A stretch of DNA of 12,349 bases from Prolixibacteraceae bacterium. GTDB taxonomy: Bacteria > Bacteroidota > Bacteroidia > Bacteroidales > Prolixibacteraceae. The stretch covers positions 11,085 to 23,433 of the forward strand of contig DMFR01000366.1 in the NCBI GenBank assembly GCA_003450125.1, in the 5' to 3' direction. Shown here one piece after another: positions 6,238-11,927 of this stretch. The notes beneath the pieces were generated by a model. That model worked only from the letters and a program-made list of their open reading frames with translations, had not been told where the DNA came from and did no database searches. Position numbers and translations under genes: made by a program. Position 1 is the stretch's first letter; every line of letters begins with the position of its first letter.

Positions 6238-6717
6238 ATGAAAACACCGACAAATAATTCAGTTATTACTGGAGTCCAAAGCCTGGGATGGGCATTTATC
6301 GCCCTTATTGAAGGAGTTATTTTGTATGGTTGGGTTGTGGTGGAAGGATTGGTTGAACCGGAGGTGATTAGCGGCTCTACGGGTCTTTTTCTGTATGGAA
6401 TAGTCAATGCCATTTGTTGTTTTTTCATCGTCTTCTATTGCCCCAGGAGCGTTTGGTTTGTCCCATTCATTATCAATACCTTTTTAATTGCATTAACCTT
6501 CTGGGAACCCCATTTTTGGAATACTTCATTGTGGGTCCCCGTATGCAGCGGATGGGCATTGTGCATCGTTTCTTCTATTGCAGGAGCGTTGGCGGGCGAT
6601 AAAACCACTATTTCACCCCATCGTTTGGAAAGGATAGGATTTATCGTCACCCATTATTTCCCACGTACGATCTCTTTCATCAGCCACCAGAAAGGGACAA
6701 CGGATCGTTCATTATAG
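6238..6717 (+). CDS. Small four-helix membrane protein, paralog 1 of 4
   Basis: I do not recognise this family. The protein has 159 residues and four hydrophobic segments at about 14-38, 48-66, 71-89 and 97-117, with a short polar N-terminus (MKTPTNNS). Residues shared by all four tandem copies include N57, A58, C61 and F62 in helix 2, P69, S71, P76 and N80 around helix 3, and P101, V102, G105, C109, S113, I114 and G116 in helix 4. Against paralog 2 I count 66 identities in the first 120 aligned positions, without gaps. This copy alone has a 30-odd residue C-terminal extension (from about 126), probably read-through after loss of the ancestral stop, since the others end at 126-134. The start is fixed by alignment of all four N-termini (MK-x-x-x-x-N/S). 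It is probably an inner-membrane protein; its function is unknown. Confidence 0.82.
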   Translation: MKTPTNNSVITGVQSLGWAFIALIEGVILYGWVVVEGLVEPEVISGSTGLFLYGIVNAICCFFIVFYCPRSVWFVPFIINTFLIALTFWEPHFWNTSLWVPVCSGWALCIVSSIAGALAGDKTTISPHRLERIGFIVTHYFPRTISFISHQKGTTDRSL

Positions 6718-6760
6718 GTTGTGGAATCTTATCCAATCCATAGATTAAAACGTTGATTAA

Positions 6761-6791
6761 TTTGTCTTTGATTGAATTATTTCGTAACTTA
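6761..6791 (+). promoter_or_regulatory. Promoter and conserved upstream element of paralog 2
   Basis: TTTG (6761-6764) is followed after 20 bases by TAACTTAA (6785-6792). Bases 6768-6791 repeat the 24-base element of paralog 1 exactly. The ATG follows at 6819, 51 bases from the element's start (52 in paralog 1). This places the whole element in untranslated DNA and argues against a TTG start at 6753. Confidence 0.65.
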
Positions 6792-6818
6792 ATCATTGAA
6801 AATTCAATCTGCCGGATC

Positions 6819-7220
6819 ATGAAAACACATCGAAGCAATTCATCTACCGGGGCAGTTCAAAGCTTCGGATTGGCATTGATAGCCAGCATTGCAATAGCTG
6901 TTGTCTATCAGTCGATTATTGTTAATAGTTTAGTTGATAACGAGGTGATTACCGGATCTTTAGGTCTTTTCATTTATGGGGTGCTAAACGCCATCTGTTG
7001 TTTTCTGATAGTTAGGCAAAATCCCTTTAGCATTTGGTTTGTTCCCCTGATCATGAATGCTTTTATTATTGCCTTAACTTTCATGGAACCAGATTACTTG
7101 CGTATTTCATTTTGGCTCCCTGTTTGCGGAGGTTCCCTGTTGTGTATAATTGCCTCCATTGCAGGGGCATGGTTGGGTAATACTACAACCACTTCACACA
7201 GCCACCTTAGAAAGGCGTAA
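6819..7220 (+). CDS. Small four-helix membrane protein, paralog 2 of 4
   Basis: This 133-residue protein aligns without gaps to paralog 1 through residue 120 (66 identities by hand count). Four hydrophobic segments lie at about 14-37, 48-66, 71-89 and 98-118. The helix-2 motif NAICCF (57-62) and the helix-4 PVCGG (101-105) with C109 are intact. It ends with a short polar tail (TTTTSHSHLRKA). I chose ATG 6819 over an in-frame TTG at 6753: the ATG gives the MKTHRSNSS start matching the other copies, and the longer form would translate the conserved promoter element. The 101-base spacer from paralog 1 holds that promoter. Unknown family; the invariant cysteines and prolines within helices are its most distinctive trait. 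Confidence 0.85.
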   Translation: MKTHRSNSSTGAVQSFGLALIASIAIAVVYQSIIVNSLVDNEVITGSLGLFIYGVLNAICCFLIVRQNPFSIWFVPLIMNAFIIALTFMEPDYLRISFWLPVCGGSLLCIIASIAGAWLGNTTTTSHSHLRKA

Positions 7221-7300
7221 GTGGCTTTCTGTCAACTGTATCGCAATCGATTCGCTGACAATACCCATTATCGGATGCAGGGATGAATCTGATCGGTAGA

Positions 7301-7317
7301 AATTATTTCGTGGACTT
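7301..7317 (+). promoter_or_regulatory. Degenerate copy of the paralog upstream element
   Basis: AATTATTTCGTGGACTTA (7301-7318) matches the core AATTATTTCGTAACTTA of paralogs 1 and 2 except for one inserted base and one change. It lies 46 bases before the ATG at 7347, compared with 45 and 44 in those copies. The -7 box is weakened (GACTTAAA), so this copy may be less expressed or differently controlled. Confidence 0.45.
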
Positions 7318-7346
7318 AAATCGGTGATAATCTATTTAACTGAATT

Positions 7347-7727
7347 ATGAAAGCCAATAGACACAATTCTTCTAAATCAACCCGCCGCTTTGGATCGGCA
7401 ATGTTGACCCTTTGTGTTCTCCTCTTCTTTTTATTGATGGGTGTCGTTAAAATAGCGGGAATTATTGACCTTTCTTTAAATATTTACATCTATAGTGCCA
7501 TTAATGCCATGGGTTGTTTTCTCTTCGTTAAGCAAAATCCAAAAAGCATTTGGTATGCTCCCCTGGTAATTAATTCGTTCTTAATCGTTCTTGTTCTTTT
7601 TGATTCCTGTTTCCTGGTTGAACCATTTTTTGTCCCAGTTTGTACTGGTTTGGCACTTTGCCTCATTGCCTCCATTTTAGGAGCCCTGTTTGGAAAACGG
7701 AGGGCCATTTCTCACAATATCGTTTAA
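7347..7727 (+). CDS. Small four-helix membrane protein, paralog 3 of 4
   Basis: This 126-residue protein is the most divergent copy. The N-terminus MKANRHNSSKS matches the family start, but the loop between helices 1 and 2 is four residues shorter and lacks the E-[PN]-E-x-[IM]-[ST]-G-S motif of the other three copies. The motif NAMGCF (53-58) keeps the second cysteine but has Gly for the first. VKQNPKSIWYAPLVIN (61-76) and VPVCTGLALCLIASI (96-110) are well conserved. The basic tail GKRRAISHNIV resembles that of paralog 4. It lies 126 bases after paralog 2 with its own degenerate upstream element. It retains an open frame with conserved positions, so it is probably a functional gene rather than a pseudogene. 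Confidence 0.82.
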   Translation: MKANRHNSSKSTRRFGSAMLTLCVLLFFLLMGVVKIAGIIDLSLNIYIYSAINAMGCFLFVKQNPKSIWYAPLVINSFLIVLVLFDSCFLVEPFFVPVCTGLALCLIASILGALFGKRRAISHNIV

Positions 7728-7802
7728 AATCTTAAGTACCGTCTTGCTGTTTAGGCAACCCATTGTCCAATTAGAACTTGTTTTACAGCAGGAATGCTGA
7801 TT

Positions 7803-7826
7803 TTGATTAAATTATTTTGTAACTTA
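7803..7826 (+). promoter_or_regulatory. Conserved upstream element of paralog 4
   Basis: The 24 bases match the element of paralogs 1 and 2 at 22 positions, and include TAACTTAT (7820-7827) as a possible -7 box. The TTTG exactly 20 bases upstream seen in copies 1 and 2 is not present; the nearest TTTG (7802-7805) is only 14 bases away. The ATG is at 7850. Confidence 0.55.
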
Positions 7827-7849
7827 TATCAAAATTAAACCACCTAATT

Positions 7850-8254
7850 ATGAAAAGACAGAAAAATAGTTTATCCAAAGCCGCATTCAAAAGCTTAGTA
7901 TTGGCATTGTTGACAGTTGTTGCAGAAGTAGTTGTGTATATATCTGTTATTGTTGAAGGTCTAATTGAGCCTGAAAAAATGAGTGGGTCTTTTGGCTTTT
8001 TTATTTTCAGCATCGTCAATGCCATCTGTTGCTTTTTCATTGTTAAGTACAAACCCATCAGTATCCTGTTTGTTCCCCTGATCATTAACGCCTTCCTGTT
8101 GGTAATGGCTTTTTTTAATACCGCCTTTTGGATGGATCCCTGGTGGGCTCCTGTTGTTGGTGGATGGATCATGTGTCTATTGGCCTCTATCATTGGGGTG
8201 TTGATCAGGAAAAGAGCTTCCATTTCAAACTTGCAGCTCAATGGCACGCAGTAA
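7850..8254 (+). CDS. Small four-helix membrane protein, paralog 4 of 4
   Basis: This 134-residue protein aligns residue for residue with paralogs 1 and 2. Four hydrophobic segments lie at about 15-36, 49-66, 71-90 and 98-118. NAICCF (57-62), the helix-3 FVPLIINAF (74-82) and C109 are kept, but the helix-4 PVC reads PVV, so the cysteine at 103 is not essential to the family. The loop EGLIEPEKMSGS (36-47) matches paralog 1's EGLVEPEVISGS, tying these two copies together. The tail is basic (RKRAS). The stop at 8252-8254 is followed after two bases by a heptad array. It converges with the minus-strand secreted protein. Function unknown. Confidence 0.85.
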   Translation: MKRQKNSLSKAAFKSLVLALLTVVAEVVVYISVIVEGLIEPEKMSGSFGFFIFSIVNAICCFFIVKYKPISILFVPLIINAFLLVMAFFNTAFWMDPWWAPVVGGWIMCLLASIIGVLIRKRASISNLQLNGTQ

Positions 8255-8256
8255 CC

Positions 8257-8298
8257 CAGTAGTCAGTTGCCAGTAACCAGTAGCTAGAAGCCAGTTGC
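8257..8298. repeat. Heptad repeat array directly after paralog 4
   Basis: Six 7-bp words are in phase: CAGTAGT, CAGTTGC, CAGTAAC, CAGTAGC, TAGAAGC, CAGTTGC. They begin two bases after the TAA stop of the plus-strand gene. A small stem (AACAAG 8320-8325 with CTTGTT 8331-8336, five-base loop) follows and might serve the convergent gene ends. Confidence 0.85.
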
Positions 8299-8348
8299 AA
8301 TATTAGCTAAGACAGGGCTAACAAGGAATACTTGTTGCCGAGTCCTTC

Positions 8349-8897
8349 TTATTTCTTTTTATGTCTTTTAAAAAATTGAATCTCGGCACCGTCTCCAAAC
8401 ATATCAGTACCCTTCAAAGCTTCCTGATGTCTTTCGACATCACTCTTCATTCTGTTGCTGGTTCTTGCTTGTTGAAAAATTGTTTCTTTGATATCTGAGC
8501 CAAGTATAGGGTTCTGGATACGGGTTGAAGGAAGGTCTTTTAAATCACCGGGTAATATTTTAACGCTTTTGGTGGAATCTTTTTTTTCCTGATTCGCATA
8601 ATAGGCTGCCACTTTGTCAAGTCTTAGGATAGTTTGCCTCATCTGGATAGAATCGATTTTTCTTATCGTAACCGATTCATTGATTGTATGTATGTTGATG
8701 GCATATTCATCCTTTAGAGGGGTAATGGTACAAAACTTGAAATCTGAATCGTTGATCTCCGGGAAAAGGAAATAATTCAACTTTTCATTTCTGTCAATTG
8801 TATCACCAACCAAAGAGTGCATTACAAATAAACTATTTTGCGAGAAACAATGAACACTTAAGATTAATCCTATGAATAAAACGATCCATTTTCCCAT
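8349..8897 (-). CDS. Unrecognised secreted protein
   Basis: The 182-residue product has an N-terminal signal peptide (MGKWIVLFIGLILSVHCFSQ, cleavage probably near FSQ-NS). The cysteine at 17 lacks a proper lipobox, so this looks like an ordinary signal peptidase substrate. The mature part begins with SLVGDTIDRNEKLNYFLFPE (22-41), a style I associate with periplasmic proteins of this phylum, followed by a mixed alpha/beta region. From about 107 it is rich in charged residues, and it ends in a strongly basic tail (FFKRHKKK). There is no further membrane segment or catalytic motif I can name. It converges with paralog 4 (94 bases apart) and is 189 bases downstream of the UbiA-like gene. That spacer (8898-9086) contains a 12-base palindrome, GAATGATCATTC at 9011-9022, and no other recognisable signal. 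Function unknown. Confidence 0.78.
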   Translation of the reverse strand: MGKWIVLFIGLILSVHCFSQNSLFVMHSLVGDTIDRNEKLNYFLFPEINDSDFKFCTITPLKDEYAINIHTINESVTIRKIDSIQMRQTILRLDKVAAYYANQEKKDSTKSVKILPGDLKDLPSTRIQNPILGSDIKETIFQQARTSNRMKSDVERHQEALKGTDMFGDGAEIQFFKRHKKK

Positions 8898-9086
8898 GAT
8901 GCCTGATTTTATAGTATTGTTTGCAACATTTAAGCGTATTCGAAATTACGTTAATTTTTAAACATCAACATCCTTTTTAGAAGAAAATATTTATGTCGTA
9001 GAGTCGATCTGAATGATCATTCTGGTCGGAAAAAATATAGATATATATCAGATTGAAGATACTTCCGGATCATTTATGAAGGACAA

Positions 9087-9950
9087 TCAATTGAAATGAA
9101 TGGAATAAAATGCCAATATCAACAGGCCTTGCAGAAGCATCGTACCGTCTAAAAGACCGTAATAATAGTACGACCAATTGTGCAGCCTCTTGTAGTTGAT
9201 AAAAACTAAAGAAATGAGCGCTGAAAGAAGCATCGGATACAACACGAAAGATTCTTTGGGGCCTGAATAATGAAACAGGCAAACGAGCATGAAAATCACC
9301 ATTGCAATAGTGGCAATTCCCAAGGCCAGGTCTTTTCCTACCAATATGGGAATGGTTTTTAATCCCGATTTCCTGTCGATTTCCAAATCGCGAATGTCGA
9401 AGGGAATAGTGATGGCAAATACAAAGAGAAAGCGCTCGGTGAGCATCAGGAATACATGTGTTTTATCGAATGCCTGGTTGGATTGAATAATAGGCAGCAG
9501 GATGGTGGCAGTAGACCAGACAAAGGAAATGAGGAATATTTTCAAAAATGGAATATCTCTTAACCGAAAGAGATAGATAGACCTTTTTAAAAAGGGAAGG
9601 GAATAGAAAATGGTGATGATAGCGATTGGGGTAAGGATAATTATAACTTCTTTTTTTGCAAGCAATATGGAAATCAAAAACCCCAGGAGCGAAGCAGCTA
9701 CAAGGAAATAGAAAGGTAACCGGTACTTTTTAACCCAGCCGTGTTTTTCATCGTTTAAAGCTTCTGGCTTGGTAAGAACAGTGACTAAGCGGTGTAAATT
9801 ATATTCAAAGAGCGTTGCAAAAAATATAATGAACAAGTAGGGATGTGCCTGTGGCTTCATCCCAAGTTGAATTTGAGTTTCGATGGTAAGAAAAACAGCC
9901 GCCAGTGAAATATAAATGTTCGAATTTATGAAAACTGCTAATAATTTCAA
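9087..9950 (-). CDS. UbiA prenyltransferase superfamily membrane protein, first Asp motif degenerate
   Basis: This 287-residue polytopic protein has 7-9 hydrophobic segments. UbiA-family enzymes attach prenyl chains to aromatic or other acceptors, using two Asp-rich motifs that hold Mg2+-pyrophosphate. The second motif is clear: D185-I-R-D188-L-E-I-D192-R-K-S-G-L-K-T-I-P (185-201). The YSLPFLKRS loop (116-124) followed by LRDIPFLKIFLISFVWS (130-146) also matches the family. The first motif, normally N-D-x-x-D-x-x-x-D, is replaced by YNLHRLVTVL (50-59), with N51 kept but no aspartates. It may therefore use a different chemistry or substrate, or be a non-prenyltransferase relative. The start at 9950 gives a short lead-in to helix 1. 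The 190-base spacer upstream holds a hairpin belonging to the preceding gene. Confidence 0.8.
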   Translation of the reverse strand: MKLLAVFINSNIYISLAAVFLTIETQIQLGMKPQAHPYLFIIFFATLFEYNLHRLVTVLTKPEALNDEKHGWVKKYRLPFYFLVAASLLGFLISILLAKKEVIIILTPIAIITIFYSLPFLKRSIYLFRLRDIPFLKIFLISFVWSTATILLPIIQSNQAFDKTHVFLMLTERFLFVFAITIPFDIRDLEIDRKSGLKTIPILVGKDLALGIATIAMVIFMLVCLFHYSGPKESFVLYPMLLSALISLVFINYKRLHNWSYYYYGLLDGTMLLQGLLILAFYSIHFN

Positions 9951-10073
9951 GTTTATCCGAGTTATCTGTTTATAATCAGGTCATTGAATGCCTTTAAAAT
10001 ATAAAAATGCAACATATGGATGCTTGTCTTGTTCACCGATCAAAACCAGTTGGTTGGCGGTCAAATACGAAGG

Positions 10074-10103
10074 CAGGCAATCGGGATTACTCCTGATTGC
10101 CTG
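10074..10103 (-). terminator. Strong hairpin after the Gfo/Idh/MocA gene, likely terminator
   Basis: Positions 10074-10086 pair with 10091-10103 over 13 base pairs (one G-T wobble at 10083/10094) around the loop TTAC. The hairpin lies 38 bases beyond the stop of the minus-strand oxidoreductase gene and before the UbiA-like gene. Only a weak T-rich stretch follows on the minus strand, which is common for terminators in this phylum. Confidence 0.65.
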
Positions 10104-10140
10104 TCCTATGTTATGGCATCCTAAGATGCAAAATATTTAA

Positions 10141-11466
10141 TTATACCAATTTATAGCCTTCGCGGTATTGGTAATGAAGTCTTTTTGTAGCTTCACCATC
10201 GGTATCATCCACAAATGTTTCCGTGGCAGGATCCCATTTGATGGTTCTTTTCAATTCACAGGCAATGTTCCCAAGAGAACAAACCGTACAACTGCTGTGT
10301 CCGATTTCAACCGGTACAATTGGATCTTTGCGGTCACGCACTGCTTCAATGAAATTGGCCTGGTGAGGAACTTTTGTTTCATAAGGTCCTGCATCGCCTG
10401 CCGCCTTTGCAGGTGGAAGGAATTTATCGTCCGAAGCTTTGAAGCTACCGCGCGATACTTCAATCCAGCCATCTTTACCAATAAATTTAACCCCTTTGGT
10501 CTTGGCTTCATCAAATGGCTCTGAGGTCATGATCACCCCACTGGCATATTTAAATTGCATGAATTCTGCTCCATCGCCAATTGGAGAAATCTCAACAGGA
10601 CCACTTTTGTCCATTCCAAGTCCCCATTGTGCAATGTCGAACATGTGAGCGCCCCAGTCAGTTGTAAAACCGCCGCCCATTTCCTTGTACCAACGCCATG
10701 CGCCCCAGAACTGTTCGTTTTGTTCAGGTTCAATGGTGATAGGTGGATCTAGCTGGGCATTGTAGGCAATTGCATTTGGAAGTGAACCTTGCCACAAATC
10801 CCAGTTTAAATCTGAAGGAAGTGTTTCTGTGGGAAGATCATAAGGTTTTGGAGGTGCTCCAACGTAAGCATTTACTTTTACCATCTGACCCAGTGCACCG
10901 GTTTGAACCAGTTTAACGGCATGTTGGAAGTTGGGATCTGAACGTTGTTGACTTCCTACGGCCAGGATACGGTTGTTTTCACGTACAATACGGCGCAATT
11001 CCTGTCCTTCCTTGATGGTGAAGGTCATTGGTTTTTCAAGATAAACATCTTTACCCGCTTTACAGGCAGCAATGGCAATTCTTGCATGTGAATGATCGGG
11101 AACTGCAATAACGACCACGTTGATATCGGGACGAGCCAACAGGTCTTCAAATTTTTCGTAGGTCTTCACTTCAACCTTGTTACCTGCTTTCTGATGGAAG
11201 GCATTGACCCTTTTTTCAAAGCGCTGGCGTTTGACTCCGTAAACATCGCATCCTGCAACAACCTTAATTCCAGGGATCTGAAGAAATCCGTTCAACAGTG
11301 ACATAGATTGTTGTCCCATGCCAATGAACCCGACCATCAGATCCGTGTCAATTACTTTTGGTTTGCAGCCTGCAAAAGATGAAAATACGGCTACTCCTGC
11401 CACACCCATGGCAGCGGTTCCTAGAAATTGTCTTCTGGAGACCCCTTTTTTTTGTTGATTTTCCAT
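10141..11466 (-). CDS. Tat-exported Gfo/Idh/MocA family oxidoreductase (putative lipoprotein)
   Basis: This 441-residue enzyme carries a twin-arginine signal (S10-R-R-Q-F-L-G) and then F-A-G-C with the cysteine at 34, so it is probably exported folded and lipid-anchored. The Rossmann domain shows G46-F-I-G49-M-G51 for NAD(P) binding, then VVVIAVPDHSHARIAI (117-132) and the family E144-K-P motif. The second domain has WRWYKEMGGGFTTDWGAHMF (257-276), with D270 and H274 in the usual catalytic D-x-x-x-H arrangement. Length is normal for the secreted subfamily abundant in Bacteroidota, some of whose members act as glycoside-degrading or sugar-modifying NAD-dependent enzymes. Substrate is unknown; no carbohydrate-utilisation genes lie in the window to narrow it. 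A hairpin at 10074-10103 follows the gene. Upstream is the 461-base spacer to the divergent M20 gene. Confidence 0.92.
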   Translation of the reverse strand: MENQQKKGVSRRQFLGTAAMGVAGVAVFSSFAGCKPKVIDTDLMVGFIGMGQQSMSLLNGFLQIPGIKVVAGCDVYGVKRQRFEKRVNAFHQKAGNKVEVKTYEKFEDLLARPDINVVVIAVPDHSHARIAIAACKAGKDVYLEKPMTFTIKEGQELRRIVRENNRILAVGSQQRSDPNFQHAVKLVQTGALGQMVKVNAYVGAPPKPYDLPTETLPSDLNWDLWQGSLPNAIAYNAQLDPPITIEPEQNEQFWGAWRWYKEMGGGFTTDWGAHMFDIAQWGLGMDKSGPVEISPIGDGAEFMQFKYASGVIMTSEPFDEAKTKGVKFIGKDGWIEVSRGSFKASDDKFLPPAKAAGDAGPYETKVPHQANFIEAVRDRKDPIVPVEIGHSSCTVCSLGNIACELKRTIKWDPATETFVDDTDGEATKRLHYQYREGYKLV

Positions 11467-11720
11467 TGATTAATTTTATTTGTGTTAGTTGGAATTGTAA
11501 GGTTTTATAAAGGTAAAAGTAGGAAATTGTACTTATTCAGCAAAATAATACATATAAATTATTGAATGAAATTGGTCATTTAAGTATATAACAGTGCATT
11601 GTGCCTTTAAATTGCTGTTTGGACAGCAGAATTCCACTCTTTTATCGATTGGCTGATACCTTGTCCCTATTCTCCTGATATTCTCTTGTCTATTATTACT
11701 TCATTCAAACTTTATTCAAC

Positions 11721-11754
11721 CTTCTTTCGTATATGCAAACATATACAAAAGAAG
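11721..11754. repeat. Hairpin (15-bp arms, 4-base loop)
   Basis: CTTCTTTCGTATATG (11721-11735) pairs with CATATACAAAAGAAG (11740-11754) at 14 of 15 positions, with the loop CAAA. Its right arm ends in GAAG, the start of the 11-bp array. It lies in the 461-base gene-free spacer between the divergent oxidoreductase and M20 genes. That spacer also holds a small stem (TGCTGT 11613-11618 with ACAGCA 11623-11628). I see no other gene or RNA in the spacer. Confidence 0.7.
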
Positions 11755-11783
11755 TACGAGTATAGTACGAGTGAAGTACGAGC
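11751..11783. repeat. 11-bp tandem repeat, three units
   Basis: GAAGTACGAGT (11751-11761), ATAGTACGAGT (11762-11772) and GAAGTACGAGC (11773-11783) run head to tail, overlapping the right arm of the hairpin by four bases. Unit length and the GAAG-Y-AC core match the array at 602-634. Confidence 0.85.
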
Positions 11784-11927
11784 TCTAAAGAAGGTAGTAG
11801 GAAAATAGCAGCCAAACTGGAATAATTAACAGCGAAAAAATAATGAGCATCATGTTTTTCTTCTGGCTTATGTCGGTGAAGAGGTATTTTTTTTGACTTT
11901 TGTATTGTAATCACAATTACCCTTGCG

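Noticed and set aside
6753..6818. TTG start extending paralog 2 by 22 residues
   Set aside because: It would translate the conserved promoter element; the ATG at 6819 matches the N-termini of the other three copies.
7807..8247. 146-residue minus-strand ORF opposite paralog 4
   Set aside because: Paralog 4 is supported by three homologous copies; the antisense frame is a shadow, and similar shadows occur opposite paralogs 1 and 3.
9011..9022. 12-base palindrome GAATGATCATTC upstream of the secreted-protein gene
   Set aside because: Short palindromes are frequent in AT-rich spacers; no promoter box or second copy nearby supports a role.
11705..11914. 69-residue minus-strand ORF
   Set aside because: It runs through the hairpin and the 11-bp array and has no recognisable composition or motif.
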